A stretch of DNA of 60,000 bases from Neocallimastix lanati (nom. inval.) (Eukaryota > Neocallimastigomycota > Neocallimastigomycetes > Neocallimastigales > Neocallimastigaceae). Below, in pieces: positions 1 through 14,197 of this stretch; position 1 is the first letter of the stretch, and every line of letters begins with the position of its first letter. The notes under the pieces are model-generated. The model did not search any database. It saw only the letters and a program-made list of their open reading frames with translations, and was not told the DNA's origin. A program made the position numbers and the translations under genes. The stretch is taken from assembly GCA_016946835.1 (NCBI GenBank), contig JACVTC010000006.1, forward strand, positions 1,765,001-1,825,000, in the 5' to 3' direction.

Positions 1-127
1 TATTTAGAGAGAAATATATAGATAGATTTTATATATAAAACATAAATATAATGTTTATATATATATATCAAAATATAATACTAAAAATTTTTAAACTGAA
101 ATATATATATATATATAAATAAAAAAG

Positions 128-422
128 TGATGTCGTAGGAACAGATAATGAAGTCACAGTATCTATGTATGATCGTTCAAATTCACAACCAGAGATATTT
201 TTAGGAATTGTTAAAATTCGTTTACCAGCAGTACATGGAAAATTACATGATAATTGGTTTAAGTAAGTTAAAAAATATATATATATAAAAAATTATATTT
301 AAAGAAATTTCAGTGAAATTAAAAAAGAAAAAGAAAAAAAAAAAAAAAAAAAAAAGAGATTTTAAATATTAATGAAAATAATAATAAATTGGTAAATTTT
401 AATAATAATGATAATAATAATA

Positions 423-460
<38 letters not shown>

Positions 461-2434
461 TTGATGCCAAGACAAGTAAATGAAGAAATTAGAGGAGAAG
501 TTCGTTTACAATTAATGTATTGCAAAATTGAGGTATTATAAATCGAATATTAATAATAAAACATAATAATTTTTATTTGTTCTTTTTTTTTTATATATAT
601 ATATATTATTAATATTTTTATTATTATTATTTATGTGATTTGCTTATAAATGTATAATTATATTTATATATTTAAATTTATGATTTATAATATTAATTTA
701 TAAATTTTATTAATGATAAACATTATTATATATTTTATTTAATTTTTTTTAAATATTTTGGAAAATTATATATATTTTTATATAAAATTAGCATCGTGCA
801 CTATCTTCAGATGACTTTGAACTTCTTAAAGTTATAGGAAAAGGAAGTTTAGGAAAGGTAATTCATATATAATATTCATTAAAATTTTATGAAATAGTAA
901 ATAAATAAATAAATAATAGTCATTAATAAATAATTAAAAAATAATATAATAAATAGTAATAAAAATAATAATAAATAATAATAATATTAATTATAACAAT
1001 GATAATAAATAATAATAATAACGATAAATAATAATATAATAATATATATATATATATATATAATTTTTAAAAAGGTACTACAAGTTAGAAAAAAAGATAC
1101 CAATAGAATTTATGCAATGAAAGTATTAAATAAAAAAGAACTTGTGAAACAACAAGAAGTTAAACATATACTCTCAGAAAGAAATGTATTAATAAAAAAT
1201 TCCTCACCATTTTTAGTTAGTTTAAAATTTTCTTTTCAAACCCCACAAAAATTATATCTTATTTTGGATTATGTAAATGGTGGGGAACTCTTTTATCATT
1301 TACAAAAAGAAACTTCTTTTGATGAAGAAAGAGCAAAATTTTATACAGCTGAACTTGTTTTAGCCTTAGGACATTTACATAAATATAATATTATATACAG
1401 AGATTTAAAACCCGAGGTATTTAAAATAAAATAAAATAAAATAATTTTAATTTTGAAAATAGAAATAAATAAATAAATAAATAAATAATGAAAATAAGAA
1501 ATAAAATAAATTAAAAAAATAAAAATAAAAATATAAAATAAAAAAAAAAAAAATAGAAAAATAGAAATAAAAACATAAATTCATAATAATAATAATAATA
1601 ATAATAATATATAATTTATTAATATATATAATATATAATATATATCATTATTAATATTATCATTTAATTATACTAAATATCTAAAAAATAAAATATATTT
1701 ATAATAAATTGTAATGATAATTCAATTGATTTTATAGAATGTCTTATTAGATGGAACAGGCCATATTGCTTTAACTGATTTTGGTTTATGTAAAGAAAAT
1801 GTTTCATTTAATGAAACGACCAATACGTTTTGTGGTACAGCAGAGTGAGTTATTATTAAACCAATATAAAAATATAAACAGTAGTAATAAAGATAATAAT
1901 GCAAATAATTATAATAAAAATTAAACTTTAAATATATATATATATAATTCATAAATCATTAGATATTTAGCTCCTGAAGTACTAGAAAGAAAAGGATATG
2001 GTAAAGCTGTAGATTGGTGGTCTTTAGGAATATTATTTTTTGGTAAATTAAATAAACTAAAATATAAAATGAAAAAAATTTAATTAATAAAAAAAAAAAA
2101 AAAAAAAAGAAAAAATATTAATAATGCATTTAAATATAAATTTAATATAGTGATTAATAATTTTTTTTTTTATATATGAAATAAATAAATAAATTTATAT
2201 ATATATATTTTAAAGAAATGACAACTGGTTTACCACCATTTTATTCTGATAATATTAATACTATGTATAAAAAAATTATGCAAAATCAAATTACCTTCCC
2301 ATCAAATTATTCAGAAAAAGCGCAATCTCTTGTAAGAGGGGTAAATAATCTGTTTTATTTATTTATTTATTTTTTATGATTTATTAGGTTATTTTAATTA
2401 ATTAATTATTTATTCATTCATTTATTTATTTATA

Positions 2435-2510
<76 letters not shown>

Positions 2511-3310
2511 TACTATTATAAATATTATTTTATATTTATATAAATTTATAAACATAATAAAATGTTTATGTGTGAATTAATTTATTTAATTAAAATTATT
2601 TCAATAATTAAATAGTTACTAGAAAAAGATCCTAATCGTAGATTAGGTGGTGGTCTTGATGATGCAGAAGAAGTAAAAACTCATCCAATATTCTATAATA
2701 TAAATTGGCATATGTTATATAAAAAACAAATAAAGCCACCTTTCAAACCAAAAATAGAATCAGAAGCAGATACATCAAACTTTGATCCTATGTTTACGAA
2801 CGCCACCCCAATTGATTCATTACCAAATACATCATCCGCACCACTTAGTGATACCTTACAACAAAACTTTGAAGGTTTTACCTATACTAATGAAATGTCA
2901 ACACAGGTAACTAATTTTAGCATAAAAAAATTTTTTTATCTACACATATTTAATATATATATTTACATTAAAATTATGAAAATATATTATAATAATAAAT
3001 TCATATATTATTTATATTTATTATTATGATTATTAATCAAATTGTTATTAATATAATTTTTATTATTATTTAATAATAATCTATATAAAAATTGTTTATT
3101 AAAAAATATATTTTTTTTTTTCTTGTAATTTTATTATGTCTTTTTATATCTTTTTATTTTTTTATATTAAAATAGTCTGTAAGTAGTGATATGATTAGTG
3201 TTGGCAGTTCAAGTAATTATTCCTATTCTTCAAGAATGGATATAACACCAGCTAATACTGGTTCAAAATTGAAATCCTCATATGGTAGTTATATGAGTAT
3301 ATCTCCATAA
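128..3310 (+). CDS. Sch9/Sck1-like AGC protein kinase with C2 domain (5' truncated by window edge)
   Basis: Serine/threonine kinase of the fungal Sch9/S6K-PKB group, which signals nutrient status downstream of TORC1 (family knowledge). Exons read: 128-262, 460-532, 792-857, 1075-1416, 1738-1844, 1963-2042, 2216-2340, 2616-2906, 3176-3310; all junctions are GT-AG and in frame. The first two exons encode the end of a C2 domain ([20 protein letters not shown], then [13 protein letters not shown]). The kinase domain follows: GKGSLGKV glycine loop, YAMKVL lysine, SERNVL helix-C Glu, YRDLKPEN catalytic loop, TDFGLC, and activation loop TFCGTAEYLAPE. The C-terminal tail has the AGC hydrophobic motif FEGFTY. 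A Ser-rich tail ends in [10 protein letters not shown]. All catalytic residues are intact. The N-terminus lies left of the window. C2 followed by an AGC kinase is the Sch9/Sck1 architecture, so the subfamily call is fairly secure. Confidence 0.9.
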
Positions 3311-3433
3311 TATATATATTAATAATTATATATAAATATATATATATTTAAAAATTAAATATATATATATTAATTTTAATAAGAACAAAAAAAAAAAATT
3401 AAGAATTAATATTAAAATTAGTAATAATAATAG

Positions 3434-3487
<54 letters not shown>

Positions 3488-3763
3488 GAAAAGAAAAAAT
3501 AATAATTATATTAATTATAATAATATAACTATTATTTATTTATTTATTTATTTTAATATAAATTAAATCAATAGTAGTAATATATATATATTTTTTTATT
3601 CAATTAATATCAATTACTATTAGAAATAAAAAAAAAAAAAAAAAAAAAAGTATCTATTATATTCAACAATAACAATAACAATAACAAAAAAAAAAAAAAA
3701 AAAAAAAGAAAAAAAAAATTATTAAATTAATGTATACCTTTATAATAATTAAAATTATGAAAA

Positions 3764-3794
<31 letters not shown>

Positions 3795-4122
3795 GAAAAG
3801 ATATAATATAATTATATATGAACAAATTAACTGAATATTAACATATAACATATAGAATATATATATATATATAATTAATATAAAAAAAAAATCAAAATTA
3901 TATATATATATTATTTAAAATAAAAATTAAAATTAAAAAAAAAAAAAAAAATAATAATAATAATAAATAAATAAAAAATAAAAATAAAGAAAAAAAAATA
4001 ATAATAATAAATAAATAAAAAATAAAAATAAAGAAAAAAAAAATAAAATATAAAATATAAATAAAGAATAATAAAGAATAAATAACAAATGATATAGTTT
4101 AAAATAAAATAAAATAAAAAAA

Positions 4123-4154
<32 letters not shown>

Positions 4155-4499
4155 AACATCTTTTTAGAAAAAAAAATAATATATAAAAAATATTATATAT
4201 TTATATATATATATAAATGAACTAAAAAGCAATGCAATACAATGAAACATCTATTATATATTTTATTTTAGTGTATCTTCTATTTATTATTTAATATCCA
4301 TTATTTATATAAAGAAAAAAAATTTTTTTTTGGATATATATCTATATCTATATCTATACATATTTTATAATAATCCTTTATTTTATATTTTATTTTATTT
4401 TATTTTTATTTTTATTTTTATTTTTATTTTTATTTTTATTTTTATTTTTCTTTTATAAATTTTATATTTATAATTAATTTTATTTATTTATTTTTATTT

Positions 4500-4534
<35 letters not shown>

Positions 4535-4708
4535 CTTTTTCTAAATAGATTTAATTATTTTATTTTATTAATTAATTTATTGATTGTTTTATATGTTTTA
4601 TATTTTAATTTCAATTTTTATTTTTATTTCAATTTTTTTTTATTTTTTAGTTATTATTTTTTTTTTTTTATTATTATTAGTATTTTTCATTATTTCATTA
4701 TTTCATTA

Positions 4709-4743
<35 letters not shown>

Positions 4744-4750
4744 TTTTTTT
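3311..4750. other. Intergenic region between convergent genes, simple sequence only
   Basis: This 1.4 kb separates the 3' ends of the kinase and COG1. It holds only poly(A) and poly(T) runs (for example about 47 A at 3433-3477), (AT)n, AATAA-type and ATTTTT-type short repeats. I see no coding region or RNA gene. The runs presumably include 3' UTR and polyadenylation signals for both genes, but no single site can be picked. Confidence 0.7.
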
Positions 4751-6031
4751 TTATTTTTTATTTTGATTTCTTTTAGTAATATCCGGACTTGCCCATCCAA
4801 AGAAACTGGAGGTTAAAGATTGGGCCCAGGAATTGGCATTATCGGTGACTGAACTGGAAAGAGTAGAAATTAAATTACTACCGGTACTATTAATACTTGA
4901 TTTTAAATTGGTGGTAGAAGCATTAGCACTATTATTCTTGGAGGTATTTTCTGAAGTATTAGCGGTAGAAATATTCTTTAAAATTTGAATCTTTGGACGT
5001 TCTTTGGAAGCATAACCTCCTCCTTTACTTCCACTACTACTATTATTATTCTTTGGTTGTGATTTCAAATCTGATCCAATAATAATATTATTCTTTTCAT
5101 TAAAGTTTTCTAGTATATATTAAAAAAAAAAAAATATATATATATATACATAAAAAGGTTAAAAGGTTCAAAAAAAAAAAAAATTTTAGAAAAGATAATA
5201 ATTAATAATTTTAATATTAAATAATTTAATAATTAATAATAATAAATAATAATAAATAATAAATAATAAATAATATATAATAATTATATAATAATAATTA
5301 TTAATATAATATTAATAATATAATTTTATTTTAATTAATATTTTTAAAAAAAAATTTTTTTTGTGTTATTACCATTATTGGATATATTAATAACAGGAAA
5401 GATAGAAAATCTTTGACATTGTGGTGCAAGAGAAATTGTATTTACATGCTCCATATTAATACTTAATCTTTAAAAATAAATAAATAATATAATATAATAT
5501 AATATAATATAATATAATATAATATAATATAATATAATATAATATAATATAATATAATATAATATAATTAATAATAATAATTAATAATTATTATAATATA
5601 TATTTATGAATATATTAAGATATTAGAAAATAATTTATATATAGCAAAAAAAAAATTATTGTTGTTATTGGAATAAATACCTTTCTGTAGAAGATTGATT
5701 AAAGATTAATAAGGTACCAAGTAGTATATTAATTCTGTAATAATAACCATCAATATTTGAATTAATATTTTTTTCAAAGAAAGCAAAATTAATTGGATCA
5801 ATCTATTGGTTTGTTTTATTTTTATAATAATAATAATATAATAATTTAATAATAATATATAATAAATGATATATAATATAAAATATATAACAAATGATAA
5901 ATGATATATAATAATAATAAATAATATATAATATATAATAAATAATATATAATAAAAAAAAGTTTTAAAATTAATAAAAAATCAATAAATACTAATAATA
6001 ATAAATTAATATTTAATAAATTTTAATAATA

Positions 6032-6069
<38 letters not shown>

Positions 6070-6876
6070 TACACTTGAAATAATTCTTCGAATTAATTGC
6101 TTAAATAAATTATTTTGTTCATCACATTTATAGGTATTCCAATATCCTTCAAATATTTTTACAAAGAATCTCATATCACTATATAATTGTAATTTTCCTT
6201 CTTCTGAAATATTATTCATATCATATTGATCAATAAATTCATTATATAATTTTATGGTATTTGCGGCTAATTGATCTAATAATTTACTTGTTAAATTCTA
6301 ATATATATATATATTTATTTATTTATATAATCATTAAAAATAAATAAATGAATAAATAATTATTTATTTATTTATTTTTATTATTTTTATTATTTTATTT
6401 TTATTACTTTATTTTTATTACTTTATTTTTATTTTTTATTTTATTTTATTTATTTATATATAATTAATTACCTTATTAATAAAGCATCCATTAATTTTAT
6501 TCATTTCTTTACTAACCATGAATAAAGATTCTAAAATATATGAGGACATTTGTGTTGGTAATAGAACATCATCACCAGTATTCTTATTATGTTTATTAAC
6601 TAATTACAAAAAAAATATATATATATATATATATATTAATTTTTTATTGATACAGTGATACATACATATTTATTTATATTTCATATTTATAATATATATA
6701 TTTACCTTCCCATAAGTTTTTAAATTTAGTAACATTATTCCAATCTTCATTCTTAATATTACTAGATATACTTTCACAATATTTTGATATCACCCAACTT
6801 ATCCAGGGATTATAGGATTCCAATTTAGTTTGTTCCATAACTTTATGAATATTTTGATATTGTTCAAATGCTAAAT

Positions 6877-6925
<49 letters not shown>

Positions 6926-7017
6926 CATATATAATAATTATTTATTATATTTATTTATTTAAAATTAATAATAAATAAAAGAATATTATGAAACTTTAAT
7001 AAAAAAAAAAAAAATAA

Positions 7018-7057
<40 letters not shown>

Positions 7058-7637
7058 TATAATATAATAAAATATGATATAATAAAAATAATAAAATAAA
7101 ATAAAATAAAATAAAATAAAATAATAAAAATTATTAATAGTTTTTATTACAATTTGAAGTAGGATTTGGCATATAACTAATTATATTTCTATTTTTATCA
7201 GTATTTTCTGAATAATCTAATAGCATAGTTTTTAAATATTGTGAATTTTCTAAGAGACCTCCTGCAATCTTTCCTAAGAATATGGATTGATCAATAAGAT
7301 CTTATATATTTATATATATTTATATATATTTATTTATTTATTATTATTATTATTTTTTTTAATGAAAGTCATTAATTTATAAAATATTTATGTTATATAA
7401 TTTAATTTTATAACAATATATAATTTATATATGTATATTATATTATATATATTATAATGTAGAGTTATGCATATATTATATAGTATATACTTTTCTTTTC
7501 TTTGGTATCTGAAGCATATTGTTTTGAATAATCTACCAATATTGATTTTATTTCATCATTTAATTTATATATACTAGATACTACAAGCTCGCGAGAATTC
7601 TTTAAAAAGTCTTCGGTATCCCTATATTTTATATTTG

Positions 7638-7679
<42 letters not shown>

Positions 7680-8301
7680 CATTAAATTTTTAAAAAAGTT
7701 GAAAAAAATTTTTTTTATATTATTATTCAAAATCATAATTAAGAATACGTTTATGATAATCTATTTAACTATTATTTAACAATTATTTATTTAATATTAT
7801 TTTTTGTAATTTTTTTTTTTTTCTTCTTCACTATTATATCATTAAAATTTATTATTATTTCTTTATATTTATAATTTATATTAATTTATATATTTATGTA
7901 TTAATATTATTACTTTTTAAAACTCCATCTATCTCTTTCTTCTTCGGTTAAATTAATTAATGTTCCTTGATTAAATATTAATTCATTAATTAATTCATCT
8001 AAATGATTGGAATCAAAAATAATAATGGAGTTCAAATCATTTTTAATATCAAGTATATTTTTATCAAATTCGGCATAAACCTCTTTGATAAGTGGAATAT
8101 TAGAAGTAGTTCTTTCAACTAAATTTTGTATATCAATGTTCATATTAATTAATTTTTCGGTATCCCAAATATATGTGCCCACATCTTTTTCTTTTATTTA
8201 TACATATAAATAAATAAAAATTATTATAAAAATATTTTTTTTAAAAAAAAATTATAAATAATAATACATTTAATATATAAATATATTAAAACATTTATTT
8301 G

Positions 8302-8370
<69 letters not shown>

Positions 8371-9489
8371 ACAATAATAATTATAAATAAATATATAAAT
8401 ATATACCATAACTATTTCTATTATTTATTTTTTTGATATAATCTTGTAATTTTTCTTTAAAGTTTTGAACAAATTTATCAAACATTAAATTCATAATTTC
8501 TTTTATTCTAGAATTAATAAGTTCTCTAAATATGGTATCCCAAATAGAATAATTCTTGTTCAATAATTTATTGCATGTCTATTAATTTTTTTTTTTAAAT
8601 TATGAGAGTAATAAATAGAAATACATAAAAAAAAATTATAGATTTTATTAGTAAAAAAAAAAAAAATTTTTTTTTTTTAATTTTAATAAACATAAATATA
8701 TTAATGAAATATTATATAATATTATATATTTTTTTAATAGTTTATATATATATATATAATTACTTCATTCCATTCATTATTGGATTGAATAATATTATTT
8801 AATTGTTCTTCATCGGATTCATTAGTACATTTAACATTTTCTTTTTTAAGAATGATACTATTACAATTTACTTCATCCTTATTTAATAACATGACAATAG
8901 TCTTTCTAATATTTGAGATATTTTCTCCAGATGATATTTGTTGTAATAATACTTTACATTCTTTCTGTATATCTTGATTTAATTGATTAATCCAACGACT
9001 AAATTCTTCTTGAATGCAAGCTTGATCACATTTATTAACTGATTGTTTATTTAATTGAGAATGGAATAGTGGTGCATATTTTTGAATAATTTCAGGTAAA
9101 TATCTATAAATAATGTGAATATTGGTTTTTTCAGAATAAAGTCCAATAATAAATTGACCTTTCTGATGAAGAGTTCTTTCATTATCATTTTCATTGATTT
9201 GAAGTCCTTTTTGAAGATCTCTTAAATATGTTTCTAATAAAGAAATATCAGATGAATTATTTGGAATAAAAGTTTGTTGAATATGTAACATGGTAATTTT
9301 AATCATTTTTATTAATTCACATAAATGTTCTGATAGAGTAGTAGTAATTGTTTTATAACTAGATAAAAATTCCATTATTCCTTGTTTTCTTTTTTCTAAA
9401 AAGATTTTTAAAACATCATTAATAGAAACATTATGTAAAAGCATTACTGCACATAAAGTTTCAGCAACACTCTTTTGAAATTATATTTT

Positions 9490-9528
<39 letters not shown>

Positions 9529-11079
9529 GTTGTGTTTTTTAATAATAATAATAATACATATATTTAATATTAAAATTATAAATAATATAATTTATATGCA
9601 TATATAACGGTATATAAAATATTACAATGAAAAAATTATAATTAATATTATTTTTATATACCTTTTGTTATTAATCTATTTATGACTTACATTTTTATTT
9701 TGATAAATAAATTTTAGATAGGAAATACTTTTCTCTAAAATATTGGATCTGAACTGACTTACAGCTACCCATTGCTTTTGAATAATAGGAAAAGTACTCT
9801 TATTTTTATTAATAAGGATAAAAATAATAAAAGTTATGATAAATTATATATATATATATAAATTTATTTTTTAATTTAAAAAACTATTTTTTATATTATT
9901 TTTGTTTTTATTTTATTTTATTTTATTTTATTTTATTTTATTTTTTAATTAAGTTATTATTTCATTTTAAAAATTGTTCTTAAATTACCATAATTTTTAA
10001 ATGTTTAGCTTCTTCACTAGATTGTAAATGTTTATATACCAATTTTGCTATCATATATAAACATGCAGCTTTTAAGTATTTATGATTTTCCAATGCATTC
10101 CAAATCTTTTTTAATAAAAAATTATTACCATATATTGAATTATTAAATTTTTTATTAATTTCATATATCTACAAGAAGTTATATTTATTTGAGAATAATA
10201 TTAAATTTTTATTTCCATTTTATCATTACTTGTTCAGGAGTATCCACCAAAAGTTTAATTTCGGCAGCAATTGGATATATTAATTTCTTTTTTTCCTCTA
10301 AATAGAGAATTAATATTAATTTGAAATTTTAATAAGATATAATAATAAAATATATATATATATATATATATTTTCATTGAAATTATTTCTATTATCATTA
10401 TCATATTTATATATTAATTTTTATTTTTTATTTACCTATAACTTTATCAACACCTTCTTCATTTTGAATTTTAATTTTATTTTTCAAATTTGAAATATTA
10501 CTATAATCTTGAAGATAATTAAATTTTTCATTAATTTCTTTTGCACAAGTTCGCATTTCCATAATTGAATCAGCAGCATCAATTAAATCTCTATATCTTT
10601 CACTGATAATTTTTTAAAATTTTGTTTTCATTGTAATCATAAAAAAAGTTTCCATATATTAATAATTTGAAAATAATTATTTTAATGATAAATATATATA
10701 AAAATCATGTATATAATAAATTTTGAAATTAAAATATTAAAACCAATTTTAATCATATATATATATATATTTTATATACAAATTATTATCTTTTCTTACC
10801 CAACCATAATTCTTAATTCCTGTTTTTTAGACTCGATATCAGTCCTTTTTAATTAAGTAAAAAAAAAAATAAATAATTTAATACTTTCTATAAAAATATA
10901 AATATAACAACATAATACTAATAATATAATTAATGTATATATATAATTCAATAATCTTTATACCTTATTTGAGACTCGTATTTCTTTAAATTTTTAATTG
11001 TCATTGTCTTAAACAATGTTTCTACTTCCTCAGTAACATCATTTTCTTTCTCCATATCTTCGACATTTTCATTTTGCAT
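4751..11079 (-). CDS. COG1: COG1, conserved oligomeric Golgi complex subunit 1
   Basis: Subunit of the COG tethering complex, which acts in retrograde intra-Golgi vesicle traffic (family knowledge). I read 17 exons on the minus strand: 11079-10964, 10844-10800, 10602-10436, 10297-10230, 10168-9989, 9798-9691, 9471-8764, 8578-8407, 8184-7914, 7621-7491, 7300-7151, 6870-6706, 6599-6472, 6297-6073, 5802-5681, 5467-5373, 5109-4751. They total 3210 nt, or 1069 residues, against about 980 in animals. Diagnostic segments are the N-terminal MVGERYRDLIDAADSI, then PIAAEIKLLVDTPEQ, FPIIQKQWVAVSQFRS and SVAETLCAVMLLH. SIWDTIFRELI follows, and the C-terminal end contains FFGWASPDITK. Each lies in the order found in animal COG1. 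The start ATG at 11079 is followed by an acidic leader. The gene has unusually many small exons, and its introns carry long simple repeats. Confidence 0.93.
5481..5570. repeat. (AATAT)n pentamer microsatellite in a COG1 intron
   Basis: About 90 bp of near-perfect period-5 repeat (AATAT/ATAAT) lie inside the intron between the exons 5373-5467 and 5681-5802 of COG1. It is typical slippage sequence for this genome and has no evident role. Confidence 0.85.
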
Positions 11080-12972
11080 TTTATTTATTTATTTTATTTT
11101 ATATAAATATTAAGTTATTTCTCTTTTTTTTTTTTTTTTTTTTAATTAAAATATAAAAAATAAATATATCATTAAATAAATATAAAGTAATAATTTTTTT
11201 AATTATATCTCAATAATAATTATTATTATTATTATTATTTTTTACTATTTTAAATAAAATTGAAATGAATAAATTACAGATTGATTTTAAAATGTAATTT
11301 TAAAATTTATTTTTTCTCTATCTATTATATAATCTTTTATTTATTTTTAAATTAATATAATAATATGAATAAATTAAATAAATATACATATAATAAAAAT
11401 TTTATTAATAATAAATATTAATCATACACTATTGATTAATATATTAAAAGTATAAATTTCAATATAAATGTTTACATATATTATTATATGTAAAAATTTT
11501 TATAAAGGATTATTTTATATTAATCCTTCACTCTGTTATAATTTTTTTTTTTAACTATATAACTTTTTGATATTAAAAGCTGATGTTTATTAGTTTAATT
11601 AGAAATTTTTGGTATTCAACTACATCACTTAGGCTTTTTTTTTTTTTTTTGTTTTATTAAAGCTTTTAAAATCCTTTAAAGTATTATACGAAAGATCAAT
11701 AATATATATGTCAAATACTTTTATTTTAATATAAAAAAAATAAATGAGTTATATAGAATTGCATTTCGCCAAATTTTTTTCTTGTGGCGTATTACATAAA
11801 TGTTGCATTTCAAACTAAATAAAATAAATAAGTAAATTTCTTATATATTATATATTATATTTTTTTATCTTTTATTCATTTTTTTAATTTTTTTTTTTTT
11901 TTTTTTTTTTACTTATGGTGCAATCCATTTTATTCTAAAAATAATATATTTATTTATTTTTTTATTTAAATAATATTTATTAAAACAAACAATTCATTGT
12001 ATGAAATTTTATTCTTTTGTATAAATATATTATTACCATTATCTTTGTTATCTTCTTATTATCTAATTCTTTATATTCTTTAAATATATTTAAATGAAAA
12101 ATTGTATTATGATTATGTTTTTATTTTAAAATATATATATATATATATTCTTTAAAATAAATAGAATTTTATTTTATACATTATTTTTATGATTTGTTTA
12201 AGAATATAAGTCTAAAAGTATTCTTTAAAAATAAAACTACATATTATTTTTATAGATCTTTTTAAGAAAGCAATCCTTTCTAACACCAATTATTTCTGTA
12301 AAATTATTACTATATAATATATAAATATTTTAAATTGATATTATTCTAACTTTCTCCATGATATTATCGAAAGAAATAAAAAAATAAAAAAATATTAAAT
12401 TCTAAATTATCCATACAATAAAACTTTATATTCTAATAAATTAATAAATGTAAAAAACTAACAAATATTTTATTTGAACATAATTAATTTTTTAGATACT
12501 TTACATTTATAAATGTTTAAAAAAAATTTTTTTTTTTTTTTTAATATATATTTTATTTACTCATTAAAATAAAGTTTTGATGATCTTTAATAGTCTTTTA
12601 GTTTAAAAATATTTATATTTATTTATGATTATTAAATATTGAATAATAAAATACTAAATACATTTTAATCCAAACTTCTCTATGATTATAGAAAATTTAT
12701 TTTTATTAACTTAAATAATTAAATTTGATTATACAAATTAAAATGAATACTTTTTTTTTCCTCAATCTTAATAATCAATTATAAAGGAAAAGAGAAAAAA
12801 AAAAAAAAAAGTAAAGCTAATAGAAAAAAAAAAACTAAATGAACTTTTTTTGTATTTTTTTTATTAATTTTTTGTTTAAATTATAGTGTTAAATACGTAG
12901 AATTATTTCTTAAAAGAATTGTAAAAATTATAAAATTAATATAGTACTGAATTCAGTTTTCATAAACGAAGT

Positions 12973-13003
<31 letters not shown>

Positions 13004-13214
13004 TAAATTTAATAAATGAATGTTTAAATAATTTAATAATTAAAATAAATGTATATATAATAATTAATTATATAAAAATTAAGATTAAAATTTTATCAAA
13101 TATAAAATAATAATTATTATTTTTAAATAAATAGTTATTGTTTCTTTAAATATATATATAAATAATTTTATTTAAATTTCATAATTTTTAATTTTTATTG
13201 TAAATAAACCATAA
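11080..13214. other. Divergent promoter region between COG1 and the CID-domain gene
   Basis: The 2.1 kb between two divergent start codons must hold both promoters. It is mostly A/T runs. Three features stand out. There is a hairpin-capable CGCCA...TGGCG at 11767-11789 flanked by two copies of TTGCATTTC (11759-11767 and 11803-11811). There is a perfect 12-bp palindrome ACTGAATTCAGT at 12946-12957, about 260 bp upstream of the CID gene. There are also T-runs near 11119 and 11890. No gene is visible; a 25-codon ORF at 11744 has no support. Confidence 0.6.
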
Positions 13215-14152
13215 ATGAATGAATATTCGAAAGATAAATTTTTACATAAATTACGTACTTTGACAGACACGCAGCAAAGGCATAGTATTTATTTAATATA
13301 TATAAAAGTATAAATAATTTTAAATTTTAGTTGAAAGTAATTACGTGGATACTAATTTATTTTTATTTTTATTATTATTTATTGTTAATTTTTATTTTTA
13401 TTTTTGTTTTTTAAAAAATAATAAAATCTTAACAGTGTATCTATGTTAAGTAGATGTAAGTATTTTATTTATGTGTAATTTAACAATTTTTATATATAAA
13501 TATATATATATTTATATTAAATCGTAATATATATTTATAATATTTAAAATATATTATTTAATAAAAATAAGGGTTATTGACATGTAGGGAAAATCATTCA
13601 GAAATTGTTGAAGTTTGGTGGGCAGAACTTCAAAAAGCAAATTTATCAAAGAAAATGGCATTTCTTAATTTATGCAATGGTATTTTTCATTATCATTAAA
13701 AAAAATAAAATATAATATATATAATTATCTTTATATACAATACAGATTTTTATTTAATAATACAGATTTTATTAAATACTAATATTTATTATATGTTTTT
13801 TTTTATTAAAATAATTATATGTATATATAGATAGTAAGAATATAATATAATATGTAAATATAAAATAATATTTTTTAAATAGAAAAATAAAATTTAACAA
13901 TAATAAACATATATACAGTATCCCAAATTTCTCGAAAAAAGAATGATGAATATATCAAAGATTTTATACCAATATTACCGGATGCCATAAGTCATGTTTA
14001 TAGGTATATTAATTGAAATAAATAAATTTAAAAAATCAATTAATTAAAAAAAAAATAAATTAAAATATATATATATAATTCATTTATAATAATAGTAAAT
14101 AAGAATAATATTTTTATAGAAAACTAATAAATATTTTTTTTTAATAATTGAA

Positions 14153-14197
<45 letters not shown>

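Noticed and set aside
319-525. Poly-Lys coding extension between the C2 exons of the kinase
   Set aside because: Reading the A-runs as exon puts a stop in frame near 363. Splicing from 262 to 460 gives a clean join into the C2 domain end (WFKLMPRQ).
3663-4159. Poly-Phe/Tyr ORFs on the minus strand
   Set aside because: They are translations of A-runs and AT repeats with no unique sequence.
11744-11818. 25-codon ORF starting MSYIELHF
   Set aside because: Too short, no similarity I recognise, no splice context; open by chance is likely.
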